NCBI GenBank assembly: GCA_045594705.1
Contig: JAZNZB010000005.1
Span: forward strand, 1-15,896
DNA length: 15,896 bases
From: SVQP01 sp045594705
GTDB lineage: Bacteria > Bacillota > Clostridia > Oscillospirales > CAG-272
Direction: 5' to 3'
Positions 14,409 through 15,896 of this stretch are shown piece after piece. Both the position numbers and the translations under genes were made by a program. Positions within the stretch are counted from its first letter, which is position 1; every line of letters starts with the position of its first letter. The notes below the pieces were generated by a model. That model was not told the DNA's origin and made no database searches. It saw only the letters and a list, made by a program, of their open reading frames with translations.

Positions 14409-15286
14409 TTCAAATACCCCCTCTTCTCTACCTCATGGATAAAGACCTCCTCAAAGTCCATGCGCATCTCCTCCAGCACAGCGGGGCCCAATGCCTGCAG
14501 CTGCGGCAAAAGCTCGGTCGCGTTGCCTTGCAGCACCACGCGCACAAAGCGTCCGCTCTTTTCCAGCGAGGTCACGGGCAGGTGCGCAAACGCCTCGTCG
14601 GGAATCTCCTCCAGAAAAGCAAGCTGGAACTTGCAAAAGCTGTTGACCTTTTCTGCAATGTCGCCCGAGGCAGACACGGTCATCTGATCAAGCAGCACGT
14701 AGCAATCGCAAAAATCCTCCAGCTCGCGCAAGGAATGGCTGGAAATGATAACAGAGGTATCGTTCTCCTCCACAAACTCGTTGAGCACACGCTTAAAAAC
14801 GTGGCGCGAGAGCGGGTCAAGCCCGTCAAACGCCTCGTCCAGTAAGAGATATTTGGGCCCCACCGCAAGCGCCAAGGAAATATACAGCTGGCGGCGCATG
14901 CCCTTGGAGAAATTGCGGATCGGCTTTTTGGGGTCGAGCGCAAATTCTTTTGTAAACCGATCAAAGACAGCACGATCGATCTGAGGATAGAAAACCTGAT
15001 ACATTTTATAAAGGCTCTCGCCCGTGGTATATATGGTATAATACGGGTCGTCGGGCAGGAAAAAGAGCGCGCGGCGCGCCTCTTCCTCGCCAACGCTTTG
15101 TCCGTCTATAAGAATCTCGCCCAGCTTGGGGGTCAGCACACCCGAGATCAGGCGCAAAAGCGTGGTCTTGCCCGCACCGTTGATGCCCACAAGGCCCATT
15201 ACGCTACCCTCTTGCAGCGTAAGATTGACATTTTTGAGAATGATTTTTCCGCCGATATCATGGCATAGATTCTTGACTTCAATCAT
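14405..15286 (-). CDS. ABC transporter ATP-binding subunit (YtrB-like)
   Basis: The 293-residue protein starts at MIEVKNL (15286), preceded by GGAGGTG; the longer open frame up to 15367 only reads through the regulator gene. It carries Walker A GINGAGKTT (34-42), the ABC signature as FSKGMRRQ (126-133), Walker B YLLLDEAF (146-153), D-loop GLDP (155-158) and switch histidine H184. Where the Q-loop is expected the sequence is FLPDDPYY (76-83), without the usual glutamine, which is common in YtrB-type ATPases. The last 90 residues form an accessory C-terminal domain. It overlaps the GntR gene upstream by eight bases and the permease downstream by four, so one operon encodes regulator, ATPase and permease. 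Confidence 0.92.
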   Translation of the reverse strand: MIEVKNLCHDIGGKIILKNVNLTLQEGSVMGLVGINGAGKTTLLRLISGVLTPKLGEILIDGQSVGEEEARRALFFLPDDPYYTIYTTGESLYKMYQVFYPQIDRAVFDRFTKEFALDPKKPIRNFSKGMRRQLYISLALAVGPKYLLLDEAFDGLDPLSRHVFKRVLNEFVEENDTSVIISSHSLRELEDFCDCYVLLDQMTVSASGDIAEKVNSFCKFQLAFLEEIPDEAFAHLPVTSLEKSGRFVRVVLQGNATELLPQLQALGPAVLEEMRMDFEEVFIHEVEKRGYLK

Positions 15287-15632
15287 TGTTTCCGTACACC
15301 TCCTCGATCCACAAAAGTATGGTTTGCTTGTCAACGCCACGCTCACGCATGGCACGGATCTGCGCAAGCTCCGCGTTTTCCCGTGACTTTTCTTGGTCGC
15401 CCTCCCAGGTCACGTACACGCCCTTTTTGGGCAAGGTTCGGATATATCCGTCCTGCTCCAGCTTGGCGTACGCCTTGGCGACCGTGTTGGGATTGACCGA
15501 AAGCTCGCCCGCCGCCTGTCTGACCGAGGGCAGCTTTTCACCGTTTCGGAGGATCCCCTGCCTGATATATTCCTTGTATCTTTGGGCAATTTCGAGATAA
15601 ATATCCTGGTTGCCCGAAAAGCTGAATTTCAT
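15279..15632 (-). CDS. GntR-family regulator, YtrA subfamily
   Basis: The 117-residue protein is a short GntR regulator: a winged helix (about 10-75) with IYLEIAQRYKEYIRQGIL, the GEKLPSVRQAAGELSVNPNT recognition region (31-50) and GVYVT in the wing, plus a short helical tail (about 80-115) used for dimerisation. This size and tail define the YtrA subfamily, whose members usually repress the ABC exporter operon they sit in and respond to cell-envelope stress. AGAGGTG lies five bases before the ATG at 15632. First gene of the operon. Autoregulation is expected; dyad and tandem repeats in the promoter and leader are candidate sites. Confidence 0.92.
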   Translation of the reverse strand: MKFSFSGNQDIYLEIAQRYKEYIRQGILRNGEKLPSVRQAAGELSVNPNTVAKAYAKLEQDGYIRTLPKKGVYVTWEGDQEKSRENAELAQIRAMRERGVDKQTILLWIEEVYGNND

Positions 15633-15645
15633 ACATTCACCTCTT

Positions 15646-15668
15646 CTGTATTATCTGTATTATCTGTA
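15646..15668. repeat. 9-bp tandem repeat in the GntR operon leader
   Basis: CTGTATTAT occurs twice in direct succession (15646-15654, 15655-15663) and is followed by CTGTA, between the promoter and the ribosome binding site. It could be an extra operator or simply a slippage product. Confidence 0.55.
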
Positions 15669-15672
15669 CTGC

Positions 15673-15692
15673 TTGTATGATACCATATACAA
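15673..15692. promoter_or_regulatory. Dyad over the -10 box, candidate GntR operator
   Basis: TTGTAT and ATACAA are perfect inverted arms separated by eight bases, covering the -10 box and part of the spacer of the GntR operon promoter. The place fits autorepression. Confidence 0.45.
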
Positions 15693-15705
15693 AATGATTT
15701 GTCAA
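15677..15705 (-). promoter_or_regulatory. Promoter of the GntR-ABC operon
   Basis: TTGACA (15700-15705) and TATCAT (15677-15682), spacer 17, on the minus strand, about 45 bases before the GntR start. Confidence 0.8.
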
Positions 15706-15716
15706 GGGGATTTTGC

Positions 15717-15740
15717 AAAAAAAACAGCCCCATGGGGCTG
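15717..15740 (-). terminator. Leftward terminator from a gene beyond the right edge
   Basis: CAGCCCCATGGGGCTG is a perfect palindrome followed on the minus strand by eight T. It would end leftward transcription arriving from outside the window and shields the GntR promoter just downstream of it. Confidence 0.75.
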
Positions 15741-15765
15741 AGGAATAAGCGGGACAAGCGCAATT

Positions 15766-15896
15766 CCCCTCGTGTCATCCTGAGCGAACAAACATCCCTG
15801 TGCGGATGTTTGTGAGTCGAACTTTCAAAAATCTGCAATAAATTGCTGATTTTTGAAAGTCAAAACGCTGAAAGCGTTTTGAGGATCTACGAGGGA
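15766..15896. repeat. Hairpin-rich intergenic repeat element, at or cut by the right edge
   Basis: The stretch begins CCCTCGTGTCATCCTGAGCG and ends AGGATCTACGAGGG, so the ends are imperfect inverted repeats (CCCTCGT...ATCCT). Inside are three consecutive perfect hairpins: CAAACATCC/GGATGTTTG (15789-15812), a long one with 13-base arms and a nested GCAAT/ATTGC (15821-15860), and CAAAACGCT/AGCGTTTTG (15861-15881). TCATCCTGAGCGAA...AGGATC boundaries are familiar from repeats scattered in gut Firmicutes. No protein is encoded. Confidence 0.65.

Noticed and set aside
15629..15838. 69-codon minus-strand open frame at the right end
   Set aside because: Covers the terminator, the GntR promoter and the repeat element; no ribosome binding site.
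15766..15896. CRISPR array
   Set aside because: The repeated structures are hairpins of different sequence without regular spacing or spacers.

Overview
The window looks like a chromosomal fragment of a gut-type member of the Clostridia, perhaps an Oscillospirales/Ruminococcaceae relative. That placement is an inference from AGGAGG-type ribosome binding sites, TTGACA/TATAAT promoters with 17-base spacers, a YtrA-type GntR/ABC operon, intracellular plant-glycan hydrolases, and families of short hairpin-rich intergenic repeats. There is no rRNA, tRNA, CRISPR array, transposase or phage gene. The window is a patchwork of short independent transcription units separated by repeats and terminators.

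Left part (1-2743) is visibly more AT-rich than the rest. A large glycoside hydrolase gene runs off the left edge on the minus strand and stays open from 1432 down to base 1. A 400-base gap follows with a possible small RNA gene. Next comes a minus-strand XRE-type regulator interrupted by one in-frame TAA, with its own promoter, a palindrome at the predicted transcript start, and a terminator. A structured repeat region (about 2760-3062) separates this part from the GC-richer remainder.

Middle part (3123-10174). A cytoplasmic GH51-like alpha-L-arabinofuranosidase (minus) is divergent from a MerR regulator with two lipocalin-like repeats. The MerR gene has a 19-base-spacer promoter with a central dyad, the classic MerR-operator layout. 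A 123-bp inverted-repeat element then precedes an overlapping gene pair: a small membrane protein and a MutS-family ATPase that lacks the mismatch-recognition domain. Convergent to it is a GH63/trehalase-like (alpha/alpha)6 hydrolase. Together with the left-edge gene, three glycoside hydrolases without signal peptides suggest that imported oligosaccharides are broken down in the cytoplasm.

Right part (10371-15632). The housekeeping run ychF-trmB-truB-zinc-ribbon protein (plus strand) deals with translation and tRNA modification; trmB and truB overlap by ATGA. It ends in a terminator shared with a convergent GntR-ABC ATPase-ABC permease operon (minus), whose genes also overlap and which is probably autoregulated. 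The last 180 bases hold a strong leftward terminator and a repeat element with three consecutive hairpins, continuing to or past the right edge.

The most unusual items are the membrane-protein/MutS-like pair, the MerR operator with its tandem lipocalin-like regulator, the nonsense-split XRE regulator, and the several hairpin repeat families. I found no complete, obviously new multi-gene system.
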